From JALOAT01 sp041677345 (GTDB lineage Bacteria > Pseudomonadota > Gammaproteobacteria > Thiohalomonadales > Thiohalomonadaceae): DNA of 35,520 nt. The notes under the pieces are model-generated. The model made no database searches. It was not told where the DNA came from and worked only from the letters and a program-made list of their open reading frames with translations. The translations under genes were made by a program, and so were the position numbers. Shown here one piece after another: positions 23,323 through 31,732 of this stretch. The stretch spans positions 1 through 35,520 of the forward strand of contig JBAYQE010000019.1 in assembly GCA_041677345.1 (NCBI GenBank), given 5' to 3'. Each line of letters begins with the position of its first letter. Position 1 is the first letter of the stretch.

Positions 23323-25512
23323 ATGAAGCCACCCGTCCTGCGCGTCGCCGTCCCCTCGCCGCTGCGCCGCACCTTCGACTACCTGAGCCCCACCGATCCG
23401 GCACCCGCCCCGGGCTCGCGGGTGCGCGTGCCCTTCGGCCGGCGCGAAACCGTGGGTGTGGTGGTGCAGGTCGTCGCCGAAAGCGAACTGCCGCGGGAGC
23501 GTCTCAAGCCGGCCCGGGTCATCGACGAAACCCCGCTGCTGCCGCGGGACGTGATCGAGCTGCTGCGGCGTGCCATGGCCTATTACCACCACGCCCCGGG
23601 CGACGTGTTCGCCACCGCCCTGCCCGTGGCCCTGCGCCAGGGCGCACCGGCGCGGGTACGGGCGCCCCAGCGTTTCCGCCTCACGGCCGCGGGCCGCGCC
23701 GTGGAACCGGGTTCGCTGCGGCGCGCCCCGCGCCAGGCCGCGGCGCTGGCCCTGCTGGCTGCCCACCCCGCAGGCCTGGACGAGGAAGCGCTGTTCGCGC
23801 AGCTGGAAAACGGCCGCGACGCCGTGCGCAAGCTGGTGGAGAAGGGCTGGCTGGAAGCGGAGGAACGTCCCTGCCTGCAGGCGGCGCCGGCCGCGCCGTC
23901 GGTACTACCGGTGCTGCACCCCGCCCAGCAGACGGCGGTGGAGACGGTGCTGGCCGGGACTGGCAGTTTTGGCGTGTTCCTGGTCGATGGCGTGACCGGC
24001 AGCGGCAAGACCGAGGTCTACCTGCGCCTTATCGAGGCCACTCTGTCACGGGGCGAGCAGGCCCTGGTGCTGGTGCCGGAGATCGGCCTCACGCCACAGC
24101 TAGTGGAACGCTTTCGGCGCCGCTTCGCCGTGCCCATCGCCGTGCTGCACTCGGGCCTCGCCGACGGCGAGCGCCTATGCGCCTGGCTGGCGGCACGGGA
24201 AGGTCAGGCACCCGTGGTCATCGGCACCCGCTCGGCGGTGTTCACGCCGCTGGCCCACCTTGGGCTCATCGTGGTGGACGAGGAGCACGACCCGTCCTTC
24301 AAGCAGCAAGAGGGTTTCCGCTATTCCGGGCGCGACCTCGCCATCCTGCGCGGCCAACTGGCGGGCGTGCCGGTGGTGCTGGGCTCGGCCACGCCCTCCC
24401 TGGAGAGCCTGCACAACGCCAATGAGGGCCGTTACCGGCACCTGTCCCTGCCCGAGCGCGCCGGCGCCGCCAGCCACCCGGTAGTGCACCTGGTGGACCT
24501 GCGCACCCAGCCGCTCTACGACGGCCTCTCGCCCACCCTGATGCAGGCACTGGACGCCCATCTGCAGCGCGGACACCAGGCCCTGCTGTTCCTCAACCGC
24601 CGCGGCTACGCCCCGGCCCTGTTGTGCCACGCCTGCGGCCATGTGTTCGACTGCCGGCGCTGCGATGCGCGCATGACCCTCTACGCCGGCGACCGCCGCC
24701 TGCGCTGCCATCACTGCGGTGCCGATCACGCCGCACCGGCGCGCTGCCCCGAATGCGGCGGAGACGATCTGCGCCCGGTAGGGCGCGGCACGGAGCGCCT
24801 GGAGGAGGCCCTGCAACGCCGCTACGGCCCCGGCGTCGTGCGCATCGACCGCGACAGCACGCGCCGCAAGGGCAGCCTGGCGGCGCTGCTGGAACAGGTG
24901 CACGAGGGCGAGGCGCGGGTGCTCATCGGCACCCAGATGCTGGCCAAGGGGCATCATTTCCCCAAGGTGACCCTGGTGGGCATCGTGGACGCGGACCGGG
25001 GCCTGTTCAGCGCCGACTTCCGCGGCGCCGAGCGCATGGCCCAGCTCATCGTGCAGGTGGCCGGGCGCGCCGGCCGCGCCGAGCAGCCGGGCGAGGTGCT
25101 GATCCAGACCCACCACCCGGACCACCCGCTGCTGGCGCGGCTCACCGCCCACGATTACGGCGGCTTCGCCGCCGAGGCCCTGGCCGAGCGCCGGGCCGCC
25201 GAGTTGCCGCCCTTCTCCCATCTGGCCCTGATCCGCGCCGAGGCCGGCGCCCTCGACACCGCGCTCGACTTCCTGCGGGCCGCCGCGCGTACGGCGGTTG
25301 CCGCGGGCCACCCCGGCGTGGAACTGCTCGGCCCGGTGCCCGCCCCCATGGAACGCCGTGCCGGCCGCCACCGTGCCCAGCTCCTGCTACAGGCCACGCG
25401 CCGGGCCGACCTGCACCGCCTGCTGGATGTCCTCGCCCCCGCCCTGGAGACCCTGCCCGAGGGTCGCCGCGCCCGCTGGTCCCTGGACGTGGACCCGGCG
25501 GAGATGTTCTGA
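23323..25512 (+). CDS. priA: Primosomal replication restart helicase PriA
   Basis: PriA recognises stalled forks and reloads the replisome. The 729-residue protein has the N-terminal 3'-DNA-end-binding domain (MKPPVLRVAVPSPLRRTFDYL). It has Walker A GVTGSGKT (223-230), DEEH (319-322), and the zinc-binding insertion with eight cysteines around residues 434-480 (CHACGHVFDCRRC, CHHC, CPEC). Helicase C-motifs GTQMLAKGHHFPKVTLVGIVDAD and QVAGRAGRAEQPGEVLIQT follow. Length is normal. The ATG at 23323 is preferred to an in-frame GTG at 23305. It sits immediately downstream of a DnaA-box palindrome. Confidence 0.97.
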   Translation: MKPPVLRVAVPSPLRRTFDYLSPTDPAPAPGSRVRVPFGRRETVGVVVQVVAESELPRERLKPARVIDETPLLPRDVIELLRRAMAYYHHAPGDVFATALPVALRQGAPARVRAPQRFRLTAAGRAVEPGSLRRAPRQAAALALLAAHPAGLDEEALFAQLENGRDAVRKLVEKGWLEAEERPCLQAAPAAPSVLPVLHPAQQTAVETVLAGTGSFGVFLVDGVTGSGKTEVYLRLIEATLSRGEQALVLVPEIGLTPQLVERFRRRFAVPIAVLHSGLADGERLCAWLAAREGQAPVVIGTRSAVFTPLAHLGLIVVDEEHDPSFKQQEGFRYSGRDLAILRGQLAGVPVVLGSATPSLESLHNANEGRYRHLSLPERAGAASHPVVHLVDLRTQPLYDGLSPTLMQALDAHLQRGHQALLFLNRRGYAPALLCHACGHVFDCRRCDARMTLYAGDRRLRCHHCGADHAAPARCPECGGDDLRPVGRGTERLEEALQRRYGPGVVRIDRDSTRRKGSLAALLEQVHEGEARVLIGTQMLAKGHHFPKVTLVGIVDADRGLFSADFRGAERMAQLIVQVAGRAGRAEQPGEVLIQTHHPDHPLLARLTAHDYGGFAAEALAERRAAELPPFSHLALIRAEAGALDTALDFLRAAARTAVAAGHPGVELLGPVPAPMERRAGRHRAQLLLQATRRADLHRLLDVLAPALETLPEGRRARWSLDVDPAEMF

Positions 25513-25533
25513 GGAAGAAGGTTCTTTTCACCT

Positions 25534-25604
25534 GTAGGAGCGGCCTCAGGCCGCGATGGATTTCACCCACAGCGGCAAGAATCGCGGGCTGAGCCCGCTC
25601 CTAC
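25534..25604. repeat. Inverted pair of REP elements (BIME-like)
   Basis: GTAGGAGCGGCCTCAGGCCGCGA (25534-25556) faces an inverted copy TCGCGGGCTGAGCCCGCTCCTAC (25582-25604). This is the known GTAG-headed REP type, which in many gammaproteobacteria is mobilised by RAYT transposases. It sits 21 bases downstream of the priA stop codon. The same family recurs at 34583-34647 and, degenerate, at 13646. Confidence 0.85.
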
Positions 25605-25662
25605 GGCAGGCAGGACCGAATCGGGTGGTCGTGTTGCAATTGCCGCAATATCGGCCTAGAGT

Positions 25663-25680
25663 CGGCATATGCCGTATACG
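25663..25680. promoter_or_regulatory. Palindromic operator candidate for the Xre/RES operon
   Basis: CGGCATATGCCG (25663-25674) is a perfect 12-base palindrome followed by overlapping CGTATACG (25673-25680), 15 bases before the antitoxin ATG. Xre antitoxins of this class autorepress by binding palindromes at their promoter, so this is the natural operator candidate. Confidence 0.55.
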
Positions 25681-25694
25681 TAAAGGTGCCGCCG

Positions 25695-26051
25695 ATGAAC
25701 ACCGCGCTCGCCCTGAAGAACGACAAACGGGCCGTACTCACCAAGTCGCTGCTGCGGGCCGGGCAGGGACTCGGGCTCGACCAGGCCGCCCTGGCGCGCG
25801 TGATCGGCATGGAGCGCTCGGTCTTCCGTCGCGGCGTCGAGCCGGCCAGCAAGGCCGGTGAACTGGGGCTGCTGCTGATCCGCTGCTACCGCAGCCTGTT
25901 CGCCCTCATGGGCGGCGATCCGGAGCACATGCGTCACTGGATGCACACCCCGAACCGCCACACCGGCGGGGTGCCGGCCGCGCAGGTGCAGACCGTGGAG
26001 GGGCTGGTGCACGTGCTTTCCTATCTGGACGCCATCCGCGGCAAGGTCTGA
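25695..26051 (+). CDS. Xre/MbcA/ParS-type antitoxin
   Basis: The 118-residue protein fits the MbcA/ParS/Xre antitoxin family. It has an HTH-like N-terminal part (LLRAGQGLGLDQAALARVIGMERSVFRRG) and the C-terminal toxin-binding region (LLLIRCYRSLFALMGGDPEHMRHWMHTPNRHTGGVPAAQVQTVEGLVHVLSYLDAIRGKV). It should neutralise the RES toxin encoded three bases downstream and repress the operon. The ATG at 25695 is preferred to the GTG at 25686 because AAGGTG lies just upstream. A palindrome precedes the start. Confidence 0.92.
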   Translation: MNTALALKNDKRAVLTKSLLRAGQGLGLDQAALARVIGMERSVFRRGVEPASKAGELGLLLIRCYRSLFALMGGDPEHMRHWMHTPNRHTGGVPAAQVQTVEGLVHVLSYLDAIRGKV

Positions 26052-26054
26052 CGC

Positions 26055-26819
26055 GTGGGATTGTGGCAGCAGTGCGGCCTGGAAGCCGCCGTGGGCCCCA
26101 TCGGGGGCGAGCTTTACCGCATCGTGGAAAGCCAGGAGCAGGTGGCGACCCTTGGTCTGGTGGATTCCCTGGACGAGCAGAGCCTGCTCGAGGAGATGCT
26201 GGAGGCCGTCAAGCCGCCGCTCCCGCCGGAGACCCGCGGCCTGCACTACCTGCTCGCCACACCCTTCCGCTATCCGCCCCTGCGCCACGGTTCACGCTAC
26301 GGTCGGCGCCACGAGCCCGCGCTGTTCTACGGCTCGCTGGGCCCGCACACCTGCCTTGCCGAATGCGCCTGGTATCGGCTGCTGTTCTGGCACGGCATGG
26401 AGGCCCTGCCGACCCGGCGCATCCGCACACGACATACACTGTTCCAGGCACCCTATGCCGCCGCGCGTGGGCTGCGCCTGCACGCGCCGCCCTGTGCCGC
26501 CCACCAGGCCACCCTGGCCCACCCGTCCGACTACACGGCCACCCAGGCCCTGGGCACCGCCATGCGCGAGGCGGGCATCGACGCCTTCGAGTTCCCTTCC
26601 GCGCGCTGCCCGGAGCGCGGCGTCAACGTGGCCCTGTTCACCCCGTCGGCATTGGCCGCTACACGGCCGACCTACACCGAGGAATGGTGGTGTGACGTGG
26701 ACGGCGAGCAGGTCACCTTCCTGAACGCCGCGACCCGCCACACCCAGGGCTTCGCCGCGAGTCTTTTCCACGAGGATGGACGCCTGCCGTTCACGAAGTC
26801 CGCCAATGAGAGCAAATGA
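26055..26819 (+). CDS. RES-domain toxin (NAD+ phosphorylase or ADP-ribosyl-transferase type)
   Basis: RES toxins deplete NAD+ by phosphorolysis, or in some cases ADP-ribosylate targets. The 254-residue protein has the expected Arg/Tyr/Glu features: GGELYRIVESQE, PPLRHGSRYGRRHEPALFYGS and the AECAWYR segment, with INV-type strands later (GVNVALFTPSAL). Its GTG start at 26055 is three bases after the antitoxin stop, so the two are cotranscribed. The operon looks complete and intact, in contrast to the broken kinase nearby. Confidence 0.92.
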   Translation: MGLWQQCGLEAAVGPIGGELYRIVESQEQVATLGLVDSLDEQSLLEEMLEAVKPPLPPETRGLHYLLATPFRYPPLRHGSRYGRRHEPALFYGSLGPHTCLAECAWYRLLFWHGMEALPTRRIRTRHTLFQAPYAAARGLRLHAPPCAAHQATLAHPSDYTATQALGTAMREAGIDAFEFPSARCPERGVNVALFTPSALAATRPTYTEEWWCDVDGEQVTFLNAATRHTQGFAASLFHEDGRLPFTKSANESK

Positions 26820-27045
26820 CCGCGAAATCGCACAGGGTCAGCTCTGGTCAATGGTCACCGCCAAGGACGCGAAGGACCGCCGAGGATGGTCGACACCGGC
26901 AGCCCCTGGCGGCCCGTAGTTGATTCGTGAAATCCCAGTGTTCCCCGTGTCCCCAGTGTTTTGAGCTTTTTCGTGAAGGCTGCTTTTGCCCGGCGCGGGC
27001 CGTAATCGTAGAATTGCTGGTTCCGCAGATCAGAAGGGTTGATCC

Positions 27046-28805
27046 TTGAAAAGGCATCTGACCGAACTCATCCAGGCCGCGCTCGCCTCCCTGGCACAAA
27101 CTGGCGAAATGACCGGCGCACAGCCCGACATCATCATCGAGCGTACGCGCGACACACGCTTCGGTGATTTCGCCTGCAATGCGGCCATGCTGCTGGCCAA
27201 GCCCCTGGGCCGCAAGCCGCGCGACATCGCGGAGCTCATCGTGGCCCGCCTGCCCGCCTCGGAACGGGTCACCAAGGTGGAGATCGCCGGTCCGGGTTTC
27301 ATCAACTTCACCATGAGCCCCGCGGCCGTGCGCGCCGTGGTGCCTGAGGTGCTCGAGGCCGGCGAGGCCTTCGGCAAATCCACCGTGGGCAACGGCCAGC
27401 ACGTGCAGGTGGAGTTCGTGTCCGCCAATCCCACCGGGCCCCTGCACGTGGGCCACGGCCGTGGCGCGGCCTACGGCGCCACGGTGGCCGACCTGCTCGC
27501 CGCCGCGGGCTTCCGGGTGCACCGCGAGTACTACATCAACGACGCCGGCCGGCAGATGGACATCCTCGCCGCCAGCATCTGGCTGCGCTACCTGGAGCTG
27601 GGTGGTGAGGAGCTGCAATTCCCCTCCAACGGCTACAAGAGCGACGACTACGTGTGGGACATCGCCGCGGCGCTGCGCAACGAGCACGGCCACGCCTTCC
27701 ACCACGCCGCCGCCGTGGTGTTCCAGGACCTGCCGCCGGACGAGCCCCAGGGTGGCGACAAGGAAGAGCACATCGACGCCATCGTGGCGCGCGCGCGCGA
27801 ACTGCTCGGCCCCGAGAAATACCGCACCGTGTTCGACAAGGGCCTGAGCGTGATCCTCGAGACATCCGCCAGGACCTGGAGGAATTCGGTGTCGCCTACC
27901 AGGAGTGGTATTCCGAGCGCAAGCTGGTGGAAAGCGGCGCCGTGGACCGCGCCATCGCGCGTCTGGAAGACGCCGGTTACATCTACGAGAAGGAAGGCGC
28001 CAAGTGGTTCGCCTCCACCCGTTTCGGTGACGAGAAGGACCGCGTGGTGGTGCGCGACAATGGCGTGAAGACCTATTTCGCCTCCGACATCGCCTACCAC
28101 ATGGAGAAGTTCGAGCGCGGCTTCGACCGCGTCATCGACGTGTGGGGCGCCGATCACCACGGCTACGTGCCGCGTGTGAAGGCCGCGCTGCAGGCCATGG
28201 GGCAGGACCCCGACCTGCTCGACGTGCTGCTGGTGCAATTCGCCATCCTCTACCGCGGTGGCGAGCGCGTGCAGATGTCCACCCGCTCGGGCTCCTTCGT
28301 CACCCTGCGCGAGCTGCGCCGGGAGGTGGGCAACGACGCGGCGCGCTTCTTCTACGTGATGCGCAAGTGCGAACAGCACATGGATTTCGACCTGGACCTG
28401 GCGAAGTCGCAGAGCAACGACAACCCGGTGTACTACATCCAGTACGCCCACGCGCGCATCTGCTCGGTGATGCGGCAGATGACCGAGAAGGGCTACTCCT
28501 ACGACCAGAGCGCCGGTCTCGCCCACCTGCACCTGCTCACCGAGGATCACGAGCAGGCGCTGTTCAACCGTCTGGGCCGTTATCCCGAGGTCCTGGAAGC
28601 CGCGGCGCTCGCCCACGAACCGCACCAGATCGCCCATTACCTGCGCGAACTGGCCAACGACTTCCACACCTACTACAACGCGCACCAGTTCCTGGTGGAC
28701 GCCGCCGGCCTGCGTGATGCCCGTCTGTCCCTGATCCTCGCCACCCGCCAGGTACTCGCCAACGGCCTCGGTCTGCTGGGCGTGTCCGCCCCCGAGAGCA
28801 TGTAG
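27046..28805 (+). pseudogene. argS: Arginyl-tRNA synthetase with an apparent single-base deletion
   Basis: ArgS charges tRNA-Arg and is essential. Frame 1 encodes the N-terminal additional domain and the catalytic HIGH-type motif (SANPTGPLHVGHGRG, His134-His137) up to GLSVILE. The frame then shifts. Frame 3 continues without loss: DIRQDLEEFGVAYQEWYSERKLVE, ASDIAYHMEKFERGFDRVIDVWGADHHGYV, and the anticodon-binding end. Restoring one G near 27861 (GAG[G]ACATC) gives a normal 586-residue protein. The gene is normally single-copy and essential, so an assembly error is more likely than real loss. Initiation is TTG at 27046 after AAGGG. The SPOR gene starts right after the stop. Confidence 0.9.
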
Positions 28806-29405
28806 ATGGGGCGAGACTACAAGCGGCGCGCGCCGGCCAGAAGGAAAAAAAAGGCCACACCCGGTTGGGTGTGGCTGCTGGCAGGCCTCACCGTGGGGCT
28901 GTTCGTGGCGGTGCTGGTGTACCTGAACGGGCAGCCCGGCGCGCCGGAGCCGCCCCGCGTGCGCGCCCCCGCGCCCAAGCCTGCGGAAGCGCCCAAGCAA
29001 GCCGTGGTAAAGGCCAAGCCGGTGCCAAAGCCCGACCCGCAGGCCGACGCCGGCAGGAAGCCGCTCACGTACGACTTCTACACCATACTTCCGCAGTTCG
29101 AGGTGGAGGTGCCGGAGGAAAAGAGCCCATCGCGTGAGAAGCCGGTGACGGCCCTGACCATGCCGGGCACCTACGTACTCCAGGCGGGGTCTTTCAAGAA
29201 CGCACGCGACGCGGAGACCCGCAAGGCCGAACTGGCCATGCTGGGCATCGTCTCCGCCGTGCAGACGGTGAATGTGGACGCCACCACGTACCACCGTGTG
29301 CGCATCGGCCCGCTGCAGGACCTCGAACGCCTCAACCGCGTGCGCCAGACCCTGCGCGAGAACGACATCGAATTCATGACCCTCACCCTCAAATCCCGTT
29401 CCTGA
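28806..29405 (+). CDS. ftsN: SPOR-domain protein, FtsN-like
   Basis: The 199-residue protein has a short basic cytosolic N-terminus (MGRDYKRRAPARRKKK), one membrane helix (about 21-41), a Pro/Lys-rich periplasmic linker and a C-terminal SPOR domain (about 120-199: GTYVLQAGSFKNARDAETRKAELAMLG, then YHRVRIGPLQDLERLNRVRQTLREND). SPOR domains bind denuded septal peptidoglycan. The layout equals FtsN, the late division protein that activates septal synthesis. The argS neighbour is a common context in gammaproteobacteria. Start is one base after the argS stop (TAGATG). The gene symbol is likely but not certain. Confidence 0.85.
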   Translation: MGRDYKRRAPARRKKKATPGWVWLLAGLTVGLFVAVLVYLNGQPGAPEPPRVRAPAPKPAEAPKQAVVKAKPVPKPDPQADAGRKPLTYDFYTILPQFEVEVPEEKSPSREKPVTALTMPGTYVLQAGSFKNARDAETRKAELAMLGIVSAVQTVNVDATTYHRVRIGPLQDLERLNRVRQTLRENDIEFMTLTLKSRS

Positions 29406-29455
29406 TGCCGCCTGCGGTGTCCAGGACACACCAACACAACAAGGAGCAATACGCG

Positions 29456-29977
29456 ATGAAATCCCGTTTCAAGCCCCTCGCGGCCGCGGCCCTGCTCGCG
29501 ACCAGTCCCCTGGCCTTCGCCCAGCAGGCGCCCATGGACTACGTGAGTGCCCAGTTCGCCCTCGGCATGATCGAAGATTTGGATGATCCCTTCACCCTCG
29601 TGCTCACCGCCGGCAAGCAACTGCCCAACGTGGTCCGCGGTTTCGCCGTGGAGGCGGAATTCACGGACTCCATCAACGCCGCCGAAGAGCGCGACGTGAG
29701 CCTTTCCTACTGGACCCTGGGTGGCTACGGCGTCATGAGTTTTCCCCTGAATGATCGCCTCACCGCTCGCGCGCGTGCCGGGCTGCGCCTGCTGAAGGCC
29801 TACGCCAACGGCCGGGACGAAGACGATGTGGGCCTGAGCTTCGGTGCCGGTGTGGCGTATCGCTATGCCACCAATCTTTCCTTCGTGGGCGAGTTCACGT
29901 ATCTGGGTGAAATCGACGCCGACGGCGACGACATCGGCCTCAACCATCTCTCGGCCGGCGTCCAACTCCACTTCTAA
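29456..29977 (+). CDS. Outer-membrane beta-barrel-like protein (paralogue 1)
   Basis: The 173-residue protein has a signal peptide (KSRFKPLAAAALLATSPLAFA, cleavage before QQAP). Alternating hydrophobic strands follow, with Gly/Tyr motifs (FTLVLTAGKQLP, SYWTLGGYGVMS, GLSFGAGVAYRYATNLSFVGEFTYLG), ending HLSAGVQLHF. The terminal aromatic is the usual outer-membrane insertion signal. It is similar to the next gene along its length. AAGGAG precedes the ATG at 29456. A hairpin of about 47 bases follows at 29986-30032. Confidence 0.8.
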   Translation: MKSRFKPLAAAALLATSPLAFAQQAPMDYVSAQFALGMIEDLDDPFTLVLTAGKQLPNVVRGFAVEAEFTDSINAAEERDVSLSYWTLGGYGVMSFPLNDRLTARARAGLRLLKAYANGRDEDDVGLSFGAGVAYRYATNLSFVGEFTYLGEIDADGDDIGLNHLSAGVQLHF

Positions 29978-29985
29978 ACGGAGCC

Positions 29986-30032
29986 GGGCGCGTCGGGGGG
30001 CGACGGGATGATGCCCGTCGTTCCCCGCGCCC
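29986..30032 (+). terminator. Long hairpin between the two beta-barrel genes
   Basis: GGGCGCG (29986-29992) and CGCGCCC (30026-30032) close an outer stem; CGACGGG (30001-30007) and CCCGTCG (30014-30020) form the inner stem. It lies just after the first barrel gene. No T-tract follows, so it may be an attenuator or an RNA stabiliser. Confidence 0.5.
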
Positions 30033-30275
30033 CTGCCACCTCAGCCACTGCAAGCTTCCGGTTACCCCGGCAACACCGACGGCGGCGAGAAACACCCCGT
30101 TTCCCGCTGCCCTGACATAGTGTTAGTACACCGGCCACCTCGCTCTCGGGCTCCCGATGAGCCTGCCTCGCCAGCCCACCCACGCCCGCTCCACCATTTC
30201 CGCCATAGTGAGCCCTTACACCCGTCACTACGCTCACCATAGGTGCACCCCATGGACCTCAGTGAGGAGAGCCCC

Positions 30276-30797
30276 ATGAAAAAGCCCTTGTTGGTTCTCG
30301 CTTCGAGTGCAGCCCTCGGCCTGGCTGCGGCGCCCGCCCTGGCGCAACAGACCGGCGGCGGTGTCATCGATTACTTCACGGGCCAGTTGGTATGGGCCGA
30401 CGTGGACGACTTCGATGAGGCGCTTGCCCTGGCGCTCACGGCCGGCAAGAACATCGCGCCGAACTTCTACCTGGAAGGCGAGCTGACCACCACAATCAGC
30501 GACGCGGAGGCGGAAGGGGCGGGTGACGACATCGAACTGTCGTACTGGTCGTTCGGCGCCTATGGCGTCTACGCGCTCCCCTTGGGCCAGGACTTCGCGC
30601 TGCGCGGCAGGCTGGGCGGCGTGTACATCAGTGCCGATGACGAAGGCGGGGATTCGGGCCTCGACGACGAGTTCAACGTGAGCTTCGGCGTCGGCGGCAT
30701 CTACGACCTGACCCCGCGTCTGAACCTCGTCGCCGAATACACCCGTATGGACGAAGACATCAACCACCTCTCCGCCGGCGTGCAGTTCAAGTTCTGA
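30276..30797 (+). CDS. Outer-membrane beta-barrel-like protein (paralogue 2)
   Basis: The 173-residue protein carries a signal peptide (KKPLLVLASSAALGLAAAPALA, cleavage before QQ). Its strand pattern parallels that of the upstream gene, with the shared motifs LALTAGKNIAPNF, ELSYWSFGAYGVYALPL and GVGGIYDLTPRLNLVAEYTRM, ending INHLSAGVQFKF. The identical length and matching endings point to a tandem duplication. GAGGAG precedes the ATG at 30276. An intrinsic terminator follows. Confidence 0.82.
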   Translation: MKKPLLVLASSAALGLAAAPALAQQTGGGVIDYFTGQLVWADVDDFDEALALALTAGKNIAPNFYLEGELTTTISDAEAEGAGDDIELSYWSFGAYGVYALPLGQDFALRGRLGGVYISADDEGGDSGLDDEFNVSFGVGGIYDLTPRLNLVAEYTRMDEDINHLSAGVQFKF

Positions 30798-30825
30798 GTC
30801 ATCCCGCGCGGGACGGCGCAACGAC

Positions 30826-30845
30826 AGGGCAGGATGCCCTTTTTT
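30826..30845 (+). terminator. Rho-independent terminator after paralogue 2
   Basis: AGGGCA (30826-30831) and TGCCCT (30835-30840) form a 6-base stem with a 3-base loop, followed directly by TTTTT. It lies 29 bases after the beta-barrel stop. Confidence 0.8.
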
Positions 30846-30950
30846 GTTGCCCTGCGTTCCCCTGGTTTATTGATCCCCTCATCCTGTCCTTCTACCCCGT
30901 TCGGGGCATAAATCCCGGAGGGAGAAGGGACGAATCTTCTCGTCGCTCTT

Positions 30951-31037
30951 GTAGGTCAGGTTGCGCGAAGCGCTAAGTGACAAAACGCGGCTTCACCAAC
31001 CGCTGTCACGTAGGCGCTGCGCGCCAACGTGACCTAC
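30951..31037. repeat. REP-like inverted pair, GTAGGTCAC type
   Basis: Unit 30951-30982 (GTAGGTCAGG...AAGTGACA) faces a fuller copy at 31004-31037 (TGTCACGTAGG...AACGTGACCTAC). The latter reappears, inverted and with one mismatch over 34 bases, at 34772-34805. Each unit can itself fold (GTCACGTTGGCGC...GCGCCTACGTGAC). Confidence 0.8.
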
Positions 31038-31056
31038 GACGCCTGCCAACGGCGTC

Positions 31057-31139
31057 GTAAGAGCCCACATTGTGGGCGAACAGCGTGTCGATGACCGCCT
31101 GCGACGGGAAAGGCATTCGCCCACGGTGTGGGCTCCTAC
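31057..31139. repeat. REP-like inverted pair, GTAGGAGCCCAC type
   Basis: Unit 31057-31080 (GTAAGAGCCCACATTGTGGG then CGAA) faces 31116-31139 (TTCGCCCACGGTGTGGGCTC then CTAC). The GTAG-headed ends match the REP group seen elsewhere in the window, though the palindromic core differs. Confidence 0.75.
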
Positions 31140-31157
31140 GGATGCCGGTGCACTCGG

Positions 31158-31727
31158 CTAGAGAAGCAGCACCAGCGCAAGCACCACAGCCGCCACGGCC
31201 AGCGCTGCGGACAGCACGGTGACGGTGTTTTGGCTGGTCTCCAGCCGAAGTTTGAGGCGGGCGATGTACTGTTCCCGGGCCTGCAGCTCCGTGCTGAGCT
31301 CTTGCTCGCGCTGCTTGTACTGCTTGAGGGAAAGCTCCAGTGATTCACTGTGCTCTTCGCACACCCGCAGATCATGGGCCAGTTGTTTGGCGCTCTTGCC
31401 GCCGGTGGCGTTGGCGGCCAGGGACGCGGTGTCTTCCTCGGACTCGCCCAACACCACCAGGCCGGGCTCCTCGCGCCGGGTCACGAACGCAAGCGCGTGT
31501 TCCAGGGCGCGCAGCTCGGCATACAGTCGCGTGGGAGAGAGATTGGATTTGGGATCGATCAACTGATCGCGCGCGCGATTCAGATCGGTCTGCACGCGCG
31601 CGGCCGGGTAGAGGATGTGGCGCCGGTAGGTGTCGACATACACAAAGGCATCGGCGGCGCGAAACTTGAACTTGGCGCTCACCGCGGCCCCTGTCCCTGT
31701 TCCGTTGCCATCGCTTGCGCCGGCCAT
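31158..31727 (-). CDS. Coiled-coil, C-terminally anchored membrane protein of unknown function
   Basis: The 189-residue protein has an early conserved-looking region (KFKFRAADAFVYVDTYRRHILYPAARVQTDLNRARDQL). A coiled-coil follows (CEEHSESLELSLKQYKQREQELSTELQAREQYIARLKLRLE), then a single terminal membrane helix (TVTVLSAALAVAAVVLALVLLL), i.e. a tail anchor. Function is unknown. The ATG at 31727 lies five bases after the speA stop; a TTG at 31736 overlaps it. Position suggests cotranscription with speA. Confidence 0.65.
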   Translation of the reverse strand: MAGASDGNGTGTGAAVSAKFKFRAADAFVYVDTYRRHILYPAARVQTDLNRARDQLIDPKSNLSPTRLYAELRALEHALAFVTRREEPGLVVLGESEEDTASLAANATGGKSAKQLAHDLRVCEEHSESLELSLKQYKQREQELSTELQAREQYIARLKLRLETSQNTVTVLSAALAVAAVVLALVLLL

Positions 31728-31732
31728 GCCAC

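Larger units (their letters stand above)
30798..31157. other. Intergenic gap (360 bases): terminator plus repeat cluster
   Basis: This gap holds the terminator at 30826-30845. It also holds two inverted repeat pairs: GTAGGTCA-type units at 30951-30982 and 31004-31037, and GTAAGAGCCCAC-type units at 31057-31080 and 31116-31139. I see no gene in it. Confidence 0.7.

Noticed and set aside
24175..25371. A 398-codon minus-strand frame opposite priA
   Set aside because: Antisense shadow in GC-rich coding sequence; PriA motifs are complete on the plus strand.
27648..29429. A 593-codon minus-strand open frame opposite argS and the SPOR gene
   Set aside because: It covers known genes on the other strand and its translation is His/Gly/Val-rich without recognisable domains, so it is a shadow of codon bias.
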